From Rothia nasimurium (GTDB taxonomy: Bacteria; Actinomycetota; Actinomycetes; Actinomycetales; Micrococcaceae), in assembly GCF_928381705.1 (NCBI RefSeq), contig NZ_CAKMSR010000002.1, forward strand, positions 271,421 through 335,420: a stretch of 64,000 bases of DNA. Direction: 5' to 3'. Made by a program: the position numbers and the translations under genes. Under the pieces are notes generated by a model. The model was given only the letters and a program-made list of their open reading frames with translations. It was not told where the DNA came from and did not search any database. This document shows, one piece after another, positions 16,522 through 23,705 of the stretch. Positions within the stretch are counted from its first letter, which is position 1, and every line of letters begins with the position of its first letter.

Positions 16522-16665
16522 CGGTGTGCCTCCGCTTGGTGAATGGATAGGGCGGCCTTGGCATCAAGGAGGGTGGCGGCACGGTGTACCCAGTAGCAGG
16601 TGGGGTGGGGGGCAGTGGGCCCAGTACCAGCCGCCCCAGTTGTCGGGGGCTTGGCTGGTTAGCAT
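16518..16665 (-). pseudogene. Zinc-binding microprotein split by a +1 shift at a C6 run
   Basis: ATG at 16665, behind GGAGG, opens a frame that stops after 33 codons at 16564. The next frame, however, continues with TCYWVHRAATLLDAKAALSI and stops at 16518, overlapping the next start (ATGA) exactly as its neighbours do. Dropping one C from the run of six at 16607-16612 joins both parts into a 48-residue protein with C-P-H-P-T-C and a closing helix with His residues. Either the run is one base too long (mutation or sequencing error) or the ribosome shifts +1 there. Confidence 0.6.
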
Positions 16666-16811
16666 GGTGCCTCCGTGCAGCAGTTGTGGGTGCGGGCATC
16701 GGCTTTTGCTTCGGCTTCGGTGTCGAATCCCCAGAGGCCGTTGAGGCAGCGGGGGCATTGCCAGGCCCAAAGATTGTCAGAGTCCGGGGTGAGTTTGCGT
16801 TGGAAGATCAT
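16659..16811 (-). CDS. Zinc-binding microprotein (50 residues)
   Basis: ATG at 16811 overlaps the previous stop (ATGA). The protein reads a polar N-terminus, WQCPRCLNGLWGF, then an acidic Ala-rich helix and THNCC, giving a C-x2-C ... H-x-C site. This pattern recurs in the small genes downstream, which suggests tandem duplication followed by divergence. The final codons overlap the following start. Confidence 0.7.
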   Translation of the reverse strand: MIFQRKLTPDSDNLWAWQCPRCLNGLWGFDTEAEAKADARTHNCCTEAPC

Positions 16812-16993
16812 GGGTTATTTCTTTCGGTGAGGCCCCACCACCATTCGGCGGTGAGGTGAGTAAAGGTGAGCCCGCACCAGGTGAGGACGGCGCGGGCAGG
16901 GGCAATGATGGCTAGGGTCACTGCTGCGCCCAGGCAGGCAATGGCAAGGGCGGCGGCGGTGAGGGTAGCCCAGGTGAGGACGGCTAGGGTCAC
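16808..16993 (-). CDS. Small two-helix membrane protein
   Basis: The 61-residue product has two hydrophobic helices (about residues 5-30 and 32-47, AVTLAIIAPARAVLTWCGL) and a Trp-rich end (EWWWGL). GTG at 16993 overlaps the lipoprotein stop (GTGA), so the two are translated together. Pairing of a lipoprotein and a membrane protein hints at a shared envelope function. Confidence 0.6.
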   Translation of the reverse strand: MTLAVLTWATLTAAALAIACLGAAVTLAIIAPARAVLTWCGLTFTHLTAEWWWGLTERNNP

Positions 16994-17406
16994 TGGTACT
17001 CCCCTGTTTCTGGGTTGTAGTAGGTGAGGTCGCCGACCTGAATGCGTTGTGAGCCGTCTGGGAGTACCCAGGTGATGCGGGTGACGGTCTTGGTGGAGCT
17101 AATCAGCAGCTCGTCTGTTTCCTTGCCGTTGGCGTACCAGATGCCCTCGGTTCCGGTGGGGCCGGTCGACCACCCATCGAGTTCCGCCCGGGGCGTGCCG
17201 TCCGTGGTGATGTATGCGCCTATGACGGGTTCGCGGGAGGTGTAGTGGAACTTCATGGGCGGTTTGGGTTTGGGGGTTGCCCCCGCCACAGGGGCAGGGG
17301 CGGACTCAGTGGCGGGTGCGGACGCTGGGGAGGTGCCCACGCACCCACCCAGCAGGAGCAGGACGGGTAGGAGCACCCACCCGGCGGCAGGGGCACGGCG
17401 GGTCAT
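16990..17406 (-). CDS. Phage-encoded lipoprotein
   Basis: The 138-residue protein has a classical lipoprotein signal: positive N-terminus (MTRRAP), hydrophobic helix, and lipobox LLLGGC with Cys at about residue 22. An Ala/Pro/Thr linker follows (residues 25-48), then a beta-rich domain of about 85 residues (FHYTSREPVIGAYI, EGIWYANGKE, VLPDGSQRIQVGD). Prophage lipoproteins of this size often block superinfection at the cell surface. Its place in an early lytic block rather than beside the repressor makes a late-infection role equally possible. Confidence 0.8.
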   Translation of the reverse strand: MTRRAPAAGWVLLPVLLLLGGCVGTSPASAPATESAPAPVAGATPKPKPPMKFHYTSREPVIGAYITTDGTPRAELDGWSTGPTGTEGIWYANGKETDELLISSTKTVTRITWVLPDGSQRIQVGDLTYYNPETGEYQ

Positions 17407-17900
17407 TTCTTTCTCCTTTGTGAATAGCGGGCAATCATCAGAACAAGCTCAGCGTCCAGCGGCCTGGCGTCTACCCGTGCAGGTTTCACAACTGCCCGGA
17501 GTTGCTTGACACCGGCAAGTAGTCCCCAGCCTTCCGGCAGCTCTTCAGGCTTGACTATCCCCTGTTCTGGGACGACTATCCACCAGTAGTTGCAGTAGGA
17601 GCGCCAGGCCTCTGATTTCTCCCCAGCTGTGCGGTGCTCGGTGAGCCAGTCTGCGCGGGAAACTTTGATTTCAAAGCCATGAACAGGCGGGCGGTGGCGT
17701 TCGAACCTTTCCTTGTTTTCGTTCCAGACTTCCTCTGTCTGCGAGTCAAGGGCGATGAAGTCAGCGCGTCGTATGCCCTTGCCAGGGTCGGCCATGAGGA
17801 CTTGTGAGGCGGCGATGTAGCGGGGTAGACCTGCCTGGTTGCGGCCTGAGTATCTGCGGTGCAGTAGGCGGGTCATATCTGCCTCAGATGCGCGGGTCAC
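17403..17900 (-). CDS. MmcB-like DNA repair / PD-(D/E)xK nuclease
   Basis: The 165-residue protein carries GIRRADFIALD followed by GFEIKVSRADWL, the D...ExK core of the nuclease fold. A WRSYCNYWWIVVPEQG segment typical of MmcB-family proteins follows. These proteins act in DNA repair; in phages they could process host or phage DNA. The GTG start overlaps the upstream stop (GTGA). Nuclease activity is inferred from the motif. Confidence 0.75.
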   Translation of the reverse strand: MTRASEADMTRLLHRRYSGRNQAGLPRYIAASQVLMADPGKGIRRADFIALDSQTEEVWNENKERFERHRPPVHGFEIKVSRADWLTEHRTAGEKSEAWRSYCNYWWIVVPEQGIVKPEELPEGWGLLAGVKQLRAVVKPARVDARPLDAELVLMIARYSQRRKK

Positions 17901-18256
17901 TCGGTATCACCTGCCAGGGCCTGCGCGTAGGCTTCGGGGTGGTTGCGGGCTACCCTGCCCAGGCGCGCCTCGTAGATTTCAAGCCGCCGGGTGAGCTTGT
18001 CGATGTGGGCTAGCAGGCCGGGCAGAGCGTTACGGGCTTCAATGGTTAGCTCGAAGTTAGCCAGACGGTTTGATTCCAGCCCAACGTCGCAGCAGCCACA
18101 ACCTAGCTGAGAGATTATGGGACCTTCAAGACTTGCGATTGAATCAATCACTGGATTGCTTGGTTCTTGCCCCTCTATGTAGGGTTCAATCTTCCACGGC
18201 GCGGGGCTGGCGTCTTCGTGTAGCTCACGGAGCCGGGTTAGCTCATCGGGGGTCAT
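17897..18256 (-). CDS. Ead/Ea22-like phage protein
   Basis: The 119-residue protein starts at ATG 18256 with AAGGAG upstream. It has a SPAPWKIEPYIEGQE segment, a Cys-rich GCGCCDVGLESN patch, then FELTIEARNALPGLLAHIDKLTRRLE, an ALPGLL-coiled-coil end common in actinophage Ea22-like proteins. Function of the family is not established. Confidence 0.6.
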   Translation of the reverse strand: MTPDELTRLRELHEDASPAPWKIEPYIEGQEPSNPVIDSIASLEGPIISQLGCGCCDVGLESNRLANFELTIEARNALPGLLAHIDKLTRRLEIYEARLGRVARNHPEAYAQALAGDTE

Positions 18257-18639
18257 TGGTTCTCCTTGTAGTTGGCGATTTCTAGCAGCACATCGGCGTG
18301 GCACGGTTGGTCGAGCGGGCACCAGCAGGCCAGGTTCTTACCAGCCAGCTCAGCCCAAATCTCAGCACGGGTCGGATACGACGGCAGTTCATCGCGGTTC
18401 TCTACCGGGCGTAGAAGCCAGCTGAAACGGTAAACGGCGTCAGCCCTGTCCTTGACCCGGAGCATTCCAGATAGAAATAGCCGGAGCCCTTTGGCCCCGT
18501 TATGAGCCAAGACGATGCCAGGGTACGCAGCTCCTACCTTGTAGGGGTTGCCCCACTTGGAGCCGCGTCCGACGTAGACGGTGTTCTCGGGCATGCGCCA
18601 CCCCTTGGTGCGCTTTCGCTGGACACGAACCGGGGTCAT
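18253..18639 (-). CDS. DUF4326-domain protein
   Basis: The 128-residue protein has the DUF4326 signature: VYVGRGSKWGNPYKV near residue 20 and NLACWCPLDQPCHADVLLE near the end, two blocks that together may bind a metal or nucleotide. ATG at 18639 is supported by AAGGAGG; the longer frame to 18795 overlaps the upstream gene. Biochemical function is unknown; DUF4326 genes are common in phages. Confidence 0.85.
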   Translation of the reverse strand: MTPVRVQRKRTKGWRMPENTVYVGRGSKWGNPYKVGAAYPGIVLAHNGAKGLRLFLSGMLRVKDRADAVYRFSWLLRPVENRDELPSYPTRAEIWAELAGKNLACWCPLDQPCHADVLLEIANYKENQ

Positions 18640-19268
18640 GCGTCCTCCTTGGGGGTCTTCAGCTGACCGACGACTTTGTAAACCTCGACCTCGCTTGGGT
18701 CTACCTGTAGGAGCTGAAAATAATCGAAAGCTATTACATGCCCGGCAGTTCGAAACATTGGCTCGGGGCTCATGTCTTCGCCTTCTGCCGGGCATTTACC
18801 GATGAAGATAGTGCCCAGGGCCAGCTGGTTGGCGGTCAGCTTGCGTAGGGGCAGGTCACCCTTGACCCAGAGTGACCAACCATTACGCCCGTACCAGGCG
18901 CTGTAAAAGGCTTCAGACCATACGGCGAAGCTGGCCTCCTCGTCCCATCCGACGTATTCATAGGGCGGGTAGGCGCTGTCACGCTCCATCCGGTGGGTAA
19001 GGGCGCCCAGCTCTGGGTGGACGCACTTGGCTTCGAGGCCGTCTAGCTTCTCCCAGTCGATACGCTCACCATCGGCGATAGCTTCGGTGAGGTTAGACCA
19101 GCCCGCCAGGGGGTGGTCGCCCTGGGCTTGCTGGCCGTCCTGGTAGCCCAGGTCGTAGGCGCGCTCGAAGTCGCTGTTGTAAGTGGTCCGATACGTTAGG
19201 CGGCCAAAACCATCAGTCCTGAAACCGAGCTTCGGGTAAATATCTTCGGGGTACTTATTCACGGTCAT
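18636..19268 (-). CDS. Hypothetical phage protein, 210 residues
   Basis: The protein starts at ATG 19268 behind AAAGGAG. It is acidic and aromatic, with repeated Tyr/Trp segments (YVGWDEEASFAVWSEAFYSAWYG) and a C-terminal TIFIGKCPAEGEDMSPEP followed by a DYFQLLQVDPSEVEVYKVVG strand. No transmembrane helix or known motif is seen. It is the first gene of the leftward block that ends with the zinc microproteins, and overlaps the DUF4326 gene by four bases. Confidence 0.7.
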   Translation of the reverse strand: MTVNKYPEDIYPKLGFRTDGFGRLTYRTTYNSDFERAYDLGYQDGQQAQGDHPLAGWSNLTEAIADGERIDWEKLDGLEAKCVHPELGALTHRMERDSAYPPYEYVGWDEEASFAVWSEAFYSAWYGRNGWSLWVKGDLPLRKLTANQLALGTIFIGKCPAEGEDMSPEPMFRTAGHVIAFDYFQLLQVDPSEVEVYKVVGQLKTPKEDA

Positions 19269-19378
19269 TGGTGTTTCTCCTTTGGGTGTGGGTAGGCCCC
19301 GGCAGGGTGCGCCGGGGCCGGGTTGCTGTCAAAGTTTCTGGGTAGCCCCTGGCGCTTGACAGATAAGGGGGTGCCCTA

Positions 19379-19462
19379 ATCTCACAAAAACGGGTGTTTT
19401 TGGGAGATAGGGGCAGGGTTGCGGGGTGCTAACTACCAAAACAGGGGCATTTTGGGAGTTAG
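19379..19462. repeat. Twin long palindromes with the same internal mismatch
   Basis: The 201-base gap 19,269-19,469 holds two related hairpins. At 19379-19408, ATCTC-a-CAAAAAC-gggt-GTTTTTG-g-GAGAT; at 19429-19462, CTAACT-a-CCAAAA ... TTTTGG-g-AGTTAG. Both have two stems separated by one A/G mismatch in the same place. No T tract follows, so they look more like operators or a processed RNA structure than terminators. Confidence 0.6.
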
Positions 19463-19469
19463 AGCAGAG

Positions 19470-19697
19470 CTATCTCTTGCGGTTCTTCGTAAACGGGGCG
19501 GCAAAAATCTTCACCAGCGAGACCAGCGTGACGTATGCAAGCACCACCGGCCACACAAGAAAAGCGCTACCAAACGTGCTAGCTAACTTCGCGTCCTGGG
19601 TCTCCCCTTTCTTCCTAAATGATTCAGCAGCAAGGCCAAACGATACGAACCATACGAGTGCTACCGCGAAGTACGCGATGATAAGCCACAGATTCAT
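19470..19697 (-). CDS. Small membrane protein, two helices
   Basis: The 75-residue protein has hydrophobic helices at about residues 3-24 and 43-66, with a charged loop (SFRKKGETQDAK) between them and a basic C-terminus (FTKNRKR). ATG at 19697 has AAGG upstream. It lies between ssb and the palindrome pair. Function unknown; could be a cargo gene. Confidence 0.65.
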   Translation of the reverse strand: MNLWLIIAYFAVALVWFVSFGLAAESFRKKGETQDAKLASTFGSAFLVWPVVLAYVTLVSLVKIFAAPFTKNRKR

Positions 19698-19711
19698 GAG
19701 GGTTCACCTTC

Positions 19712-20269
19712 CTAAAAGGGCGGGTTTTCATCGGCCCCACCCTGCCCCCAGTCGTAGTTGCCCTGAGCTTGCTGTGCCCACGGGTCGGCTTGGGGTGCGC
19801 TCTGCTGGGGGTTCTGTCCTTGGGGTTGTGTACCCCCTTGGGGTGTGCCGAAGCCGCCTGCGTAGGCGTTTTGGACGGGGCCGGTGGCGTTGCTCTGCTG
19901 GTTTTGTTGGCCGTTTTTGGTGGGGGCGATTCGGATGAAGTCTGCGGTGACTTCGAGGGAGCGCCCGGCAGCACCGTCTTGGGTTTGGTATTCGCGGGTT
20001 TCTTCGCGTCCGATGATTTCGATGCGGGTGCCGGGTTGGATGTTGGCCCAGGTGTCTGCGAGGGTGCCCCAGAGGGTGATTTTGCGGTAGGTGGTGCCGG
20101 TTTTGCGGTAGCCGGTGGGGTCGTTTTGGTCTTTGGTGGAGTGGGGTTCTGCGGTGTTGAAGTTGAGGACGGGGAGGCCACTGTTGGTGTGGCGAAGTTC
20201 GGGGTTTTTGCCGTTGCCGGTGTTGGGGTTGACGCCTTGGACGAAGGCGGTGAAGCGGATGTCAGCCAT
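19712..20269 (-). CDS. ssb: Single-stranded DNA-binding protein
   Basis: The 185-residue protein has an N-terminal OB fold (IRFTAFVQGVNPNTG.., VLNFNTAEPHS, YRKITLWGTLADTWANIQPGTRIEIIGRE) through about residue 115. A Gln/Asn/Gly-rich flexible linker follows, then an acidic tip DENPPF that stands in for the usual DDDIPF used to recruit partner proteins. It protects single strands during phage replication and RecT annealing. It lies downstream of the replication and recombination genes. Confidence 0.92.
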   Translation of the reverse strand: MADIRFTAFVQGVNPNTGNGKNPELRHTNSGLPVLNFNTAEPHSTKDQNDPTGYRKTGTTYRKITLWGTLADTWANIQPGTRIEIIGREETREYQTQDGAAGRSLEVTADFIRIAPTKNGQQNQQSNATGPVQNAYAGGFGTPQGGTQPQGQNPQQSAPQADPWAQQAQGNYDWGQGGADENPPF

Positions 20270-20587
20270 TTAGTTAGTCTCCTTGTAGGGGTTGAGGGTG
20301 TGCAGGTGGTCGCGTTGTTCTTCGGTGAGGTAGTGCTCGTAGGCGGTGTCCACAGCTTGCTCGTAGGCTTGGGCTTGGATTTCACGGACGGCGGTGGTGA
20401 TGCTTTCGCAGGTGAGTTCCCAGCCTTCTTTCACGTCGGCGCTGGTGAAGCTGCCCATTGCTTGGTTCAGGGGCTGCGCTGTTTCGTTCTGGGCTTCTTC
20501 GAATGCTGTCGAGTGGAGGACTTGGGTGATAGTGCTGAGGTAGACCAGGTTGGTCATGTGGGTGATGAACATTTGTGGGTCGGTCAT
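20270..20587 (-). CDS. Hypothetical helical phage protein
   Basis: This 105-residue acidic, all-helical protein ends exactly where ssb begins, so they are co-translated. It has no Cys and no known motif. Coupling to ssb suggests a replication accessory, by position only. Confidence 0.65.
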   Translation of the reverse strand: MTDPQMFITHMTNLVYLSTITQVLHSTAFEEAQNETAQPLNQAMGSFTSADVKEGWELTCESITTAVREIQAQAYEQAVDTAYEHYLTEEQRDHLHTLNPYKETN

Positions 20588-20589
20588 GG

Positions 20590-20802
20590 TTATTGTTCCT
20601 CGTAGATGAGTGGGGTTCGGGTGTTGGTGGTGAGTAGGTCGGCTCGGGTTTTGTGCTCGGCTTGGAGGGCGTCAACGACTTTTTGCGCTTGTTCTGCTTC
20701 GGCTTCGGTGAGGTGGGGGTGTGCTTCCCGGTGGAATTCGATGGGGGCTTCGTAGATGGTCATGTGTGCGGCATGGAGGGTGGCGAGGGTTGGTTCGTCC
20801 AT
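20590..20802 (-). CDS. Hypothetical small helical protein
   Basis: The 70-residue protein is helical (LTEAEAEQAQKVVDALQAEHKTRADLL) with a His-rich N-terminal third. It starts at ATG 20802 and ends two bases before the next gene. No family recognised. Confidence 0.6.
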   Translation of the reverse strand: MDEPTLATLHAAHMTIYEAPIEFHREAHPHLTEAEAEQAQKVVDALQAEHKTRADLLTTNTRTPLIYEEQ

Positions 20803-20885
20803 GTTTGCTGCGCGCCTTTCTGCGGGGCTGGAAATGGTTGGGGTGGGTGGTTGGTGGGTTTTGGGGTGTTAGGGGCTCTGGGCAT
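20760..20885 (-). CDS. Possible 41-residue proline-rich peptide
   Basis: ATG at 20885 has AAAGG upstream and opens a 41-codon frame dominated by Pro, Thr and Asn, overlapping the next gene by 43 bases. Only the ribosome site and absence of another gene in 20,803-20,889 support it. May be noncoding. Confidence 0.25.
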   Translation of the reverse strand: MPRAPNTPKPTNHPPQPFPAPQKGAQQTWTNQPSPPSMPHT

Positions 20886-20889
20886 GGTT

Positions 20890-21288
20890 CTAGCCTTTCT
20901 GGGTGGCTGTTTCCCAGTGCTCTGCGGGTATGAAGGTGCGGGCTCTTTCGCCCCAGATGGTGTAGGCGCGGCGGAGGGTCGCTGCCAGTTTCGCCCCTGT
21001 TTCTGTTTGAAGGCCGTGGCGGACGTGGTTCCGGGTGAGCCACATCGACCAGCAGACCCCAGGTTCTTTTACCGGGTCGTATTCTTTCCAGCAGTGGTAG
21101 ACGCGCATGTTGTAGGCGCGGCAGGTGCTGGCGTACCCGCACCAGGGGCAGACCAGGGGCCGCTCGACGTCGGGGGTTCTGGCTAGCTCGGTGGCAATGT
21201 AGGCCCGGCCCTCTGCTAGGCGGGTTTCCTCTGCGGTTAGGGCGTCGAGCAGGTCGAGCTGGCCGGGCAGCTGGGCGGGGGCGCTCAC
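20890..21288 (-). CDS. Hypothetical protein with zinc finger
   Basis: The 132-residue protein has a helical N-terminus (GQLDLLDALTAEETRLAEGRAYI) and a central metal site CPWCGYASTCRAYNMRVYHC around residues 47-66. Trp-rich helices follow. It is in the replication block between the initiator pair and ssb, so nucleic-acid binding is plausible. The start is ATG 21288. Confidence 0.65.
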   Translation of the reverse strand: MSAPAQLPGQLDLLDALTAEETRLAEGRAYIATELARTPDVERPLVCPWCGYASTCRAYNMRVYHCWKEYDPVKEPGVCWSMWLTRNHVRHGLQTETGAKLAATLRRAYTIWGERARTFIPAEHWETATQKG

Positions 21289-21309
21289 GGGGTTCTCCTT
21301 CCTGGTGGT

Positions 21310-21747
21310 TTAGACCATGCGGGGGTGTGGTGCGTAGATGAAGTTCAGGTCGGGGGTTATGAGGCGGGGGTCTGTGGGTATGCCTCGTTGGGTGAGGTCG
21401 CGGTCTCGGAGCCGGGCTCCTTCTTCGCGGAGATCTTCCCAGCGCCCTGGGTGGCGTTGCTTCCAGGTGGCGAGGGTGACTTTGTGGGGGTCTACTGCTC
21501 GGGCGGCGAAGGCTTCGTTGAGTTCTTTGATGCGCTGTTTTTCGGCGGAGCAGAGGCGCTTGATTTCTGAGACGACTGGTTTTTTGTCGGTGGTTTCGCG
21601 GTAGGAGAGGGTGATTTCTTTGACCATGCGGAGGTCGAAGGGTTTGAGGGCGCGGTGCCAGGCTTCGATACTGGGGTCGTTGTTTTCGACGCGGGGGTCT
21701 AGTTTGTTGAGCCAGTCGACGAACCAGATGGTTTCTTCGGGGGTCAT
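21310..21747 (-). CDS. G39P-like replicative helicase loader/inhibitor
   Basis: The 145-residue protein starts at ATG 21747 overlapping the initiator stop (ATGA), with AGGAG upstream. The N-terminal 75 residues follow the G39P pattern: WFVDWLNKLDPRVENNDPSIEAWHRALKPFDLRMVKEI, then YRETTDKKPVVSEIKRLC. In SPP1, G39P delivers the host-type helicase to the origin protein. Immediate linkage to an initiator gene with iterons strongly fits. The C-terminal half is basic and helical. Confidence 0.7.
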   Translation of the reverse strand: MTPEETIWFVDWLNKLDPRVENNDPSIEAWHRALKPFDLRMVKEITLSYRETTDKKPVVSEIKRLCSAEKQRIKELNEAFAARAVDPHKVTLATWKQRHPGRWEDLREEGARLRDRDLTQRGIPTDPRLITPDLNFIYAPHPRMV

Positions 21748-22610
21748 GCGAGTTCTCCTGCTATCCAATCGTTGCCCTGTTCGGGTCTGTTTTCGTGTTG
21801 CTGGTAGTAGCGGTTGAGGAATTGTTGGCCTGCTTGTGCTGTTACTTGGGAGCGTTCGACCCAGCCGGGGACGCGGGTGGGTTGTTGGGGGCGTGGGGGT
21901 TCGGCGGGTCCGTCTTCCCAGCCTCGGGTGTTGAGCCAGCGGGTGGGGGTTTTGGTGTATCTGGGGTCGCGGTTGGGGTTGTCGCGGTAGCGTCCGGCTG
22001 CGGCTATGAGGTGGGAGGGGTTGTTGAAGTGGGAGGCGGAGCGCCAGGCGTTGTAGGCGTCGAGTTTGCCTTCTTTGCGGGGGTAGGCTTCCCAGAATTG
22101 TTCGAAGGCTGGTGAGTAGTGGACGCGTCCGGGGGCGGGGCGTTGCCGCTCCCCCACTGTTTCGTGCGTGTGCGCGTTATTAATGGGGTGTAGTTCTTTA
22201 GAACTACTGGGGTTAATGGGGTTGTCTCGCAACGGTGCGAGGGGTGCCGTCGCATTTTGCGAGGGGGTCATGTCTGAATTGCGAGGGGTCGCAGATTGCG
22301 AGGGGGTCATGTCTGAATTGCGAGGGGTCGCAGATTGCGAGGGGTCACTCATCTTCGGCAGTGCATAAATCGTCGTCCCGTACTTACGGTCACTACCCGT
22401 TTTCGCCAGCTCACCAATAGCTACCAGCTCCGATATTTTCCGATAAACAGTAGCGTCGTGAAGCCTGCACATCTTGGCTATGGTCGGCACCGACTGGCAG
22501 CTGTTCTGCCCCTCCCGGTTGGCGGCGTCCGCAATAGCCAAAAGCACCAGCCGTGCAGTCCCCTCAGCCTGGGAATGATTCCACACCCAGGACGTCGCCT
22601 GAACGCTCAT
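21744..22610 (-). CDS. Phage replication initiator (replisome organiser)
   Basis: The 288-residue protein has an N-terminal winged helix (residues about 15-85; LVLLAIADAANREG, SVPTIAKMCRLHDATVYRKISELVAIGEL). A low-complexity middle encoded by DNA repeats follows (twice SQSATPRNSDMTP), then a C-terminal helicase-loader-binding type region (FEQFWEAYPRKEGKLDAYNAWRSA.. TPTRWLNTRGWED), as in DnaD/lambda-O-like phage initiators. The repeats inside the gene are probable origin iterons, as in lambda O. The start is ATG 22610 behind GAGGAAG. Confidence 0.85.
   Translation of the reverse strand: MSVQATSWVWNHSQAEGTARLVLLAIADAANREGQNSCQSVPTIAKMCRLHDATVYRKISELVAIGELAKTGSDRKYGTTIYALPKMSDPSQSATPRNSDMTPSQSATPRNSDMTPSQNATAPLAPLRDNPINPSSSKELHPINNAHTHETVGERQRPAPGRVHYSPAFEQFWEAYPRKEGKLDAYNAWRSASHFNNPSHLIAAAGRYRDNPNRDPRYTKTPTRWLNTRGWEDGPAEPPRPQQPTRVPGWVERSQVTAQAGQQFLNRYYQQHENRPEQGNDWIAGELA
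22236..22346. repeat. Six iterons inside the initiator gene: probable phage origin
   Basis: The motif TGCGAGGGG(G)T(C) occurs at 22236, 22258, 22280, 22297, 22319 and 22336 on the plus strand, with spacings 22, 22, 17, 22, 17. Four copies form two 39-base tandem units. They lie in the coding sequence for the linker of the initiator, the same design as ori-lambda within gene O. Spacing near two helical turns suits cooperative binding. Confidence 0.7.
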
Positions 22611-22628
22611 AACTTCCTCTCAAAAAAG

Positions 22629-22663
22629 GTGAGGGGCCAGAACATCACGCCCTGACCCCTCAC
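22629..22663 (-). terminator. Intrinsic terminator after recT
   Basis: GTGAGGGG with complement plus an inner CAG/CTG arm, followed on the minus strand by CTTTTTTG. It lies between recT and the initiator gene, so the recombination and replication genes can be expressed separately. Confidence 0.75.
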
Positions 22664-22677
22664 GGGTTCGTATTCTT

Positions 22678-23703
22678 CTATTTGGCAAGCTCAGCCAAAA
22701 CCGTGCTGCCCTGCTCAACCGTCAGCTGCCCAAGCGTCAGCCCCTCCACCTGGAAGAAGTTGGCAAGCTCAGCGTCCAGAGCCTCAGCAGAAGGCACCTG
22801 CCACTTAGCCCGAGCCCGAGAAATAATCTCGTTAGCCATCGGCTGGCTAATAAGCTCACCGCTAGACTGAGGCGCTGGCTCTTCCTCAATCACTTCGCCG
22901 TCCATAGCCTCAGCATTCTTTAGCGCCTCAAGTGCCTTGGCCTTAGACGCTGCCAGAGTGAGTTCGCCGGTGGCGTCCATGCTCTCCAGACGAGCCTTTT
23001 CGCGCCAGTCCTCAGTGGAAATATCTACCCACTTCACCAGGTCATGAATCGCGGTCTTGCGGATCATGGCCACCGGGTCGTTATTCCACGGTGAGTAGGA
23101 GGTGCCGTTCTTCTTGTCGCGTTTGTATGATTCGGAGGCTTCGCGGGCTCGCTTGACGCGGTCTACGTCGGCAATGACGACGTTGGAGCGGGTGCCGTCC
23201 TTGTAGCGTGCGTAAGCGTATGAGGCGATAGGCTCACCGCGTACCGCCTTGCCAAGGAACCGCGCCCGACTGTCGGCGTTCTGCCCGCCTGCGATAATGC
23301 GCGGGGTCTCATCGGCATCGAACTCCACGACGTCGTTTTCGTGGAGCACATCGGACTCGATACGTTCGATTAGGCCGGTTCGCATCATCAGCTCGATGTA
23401 GCCGATGTAGCTAACGTTGAGGGTGATTTCTCGGCCTCGGGGAATGAAGTAGACCTGCTTAGCGCTGGGGGTCGGGTCAAGCCCAAGGGCTGCGGTTCGG
23501 TGCAGGGCGAGCAGGGCGCTTGAAGGGTTTACCTTCATAACTTCAGCGACTTTTTCGTTCTCCACCAAGACAAGTTGCGCATGAGTGAGCCATTGGTTAA
23601 GGGAGCGTTGCTGGTCAACAGGTAGCGCGCTCTGGAAGTCTTCCCGCGCTTGGTTTACGAGGGCTACTGCGTTGTGCTTTCGGGTTGCGATTGCGTCTGT
23701 CAT
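22678..23703 (-). CDS. recT: RecT-family single-strand annealing recombinase
   Basis: The 341-residue protein matches RecT: NPSSALLALHRTAALGLDPTPSAKQVYFIPR (near 60-90), ITLNVSYIGYIELMMRTG, then GTRSNVVIADVDRVKRAREAS and SPWNNDPVAMIRKTAIHDLVKW. RecT anneals homologous strands after resection by the partner exonuclease encoded two bases upstream. The C-terminal 90 residues are a less conserved helical region. Start ATG 23703. Confidence 0.95.
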   Translation of the reverse strand: MTDAIATRKHNAVALVNQAREDFQSALPVDQQRSLNQWLTHAQLVLVENEKVAEVMKVNPSSALLALHRTAALGLDPTPSAKQVYFIPRGREITLNVSYIGYIELMMRTGLIERIESDVLHENDVVEFDADETPRIIAGGQNADSRARFLGKAVRGEPIASYAYARYKDGTRSNVVIADVDRVKRAREASESYKRDKKNGTSYSPWNNDPVAMIRKTAIHDLVKWVDISTEDWREKARLESMDATGELTLAASKAKALEALKNAEAMDGEVIEEEPAPQSSGELISQPMANEIISRARAKWQVPSAEALDAELANFFQVEGLTLGQLTVEQGSTVLAELAK

Positions 23704-23705
23704 TG

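Noticed and set aside
16376..16699. N-terminal extension of the RusA frame
   Set aside because: Pro/Arg/His-rich, lacks a ribosome site, and overlaps three microgenes with good starts.
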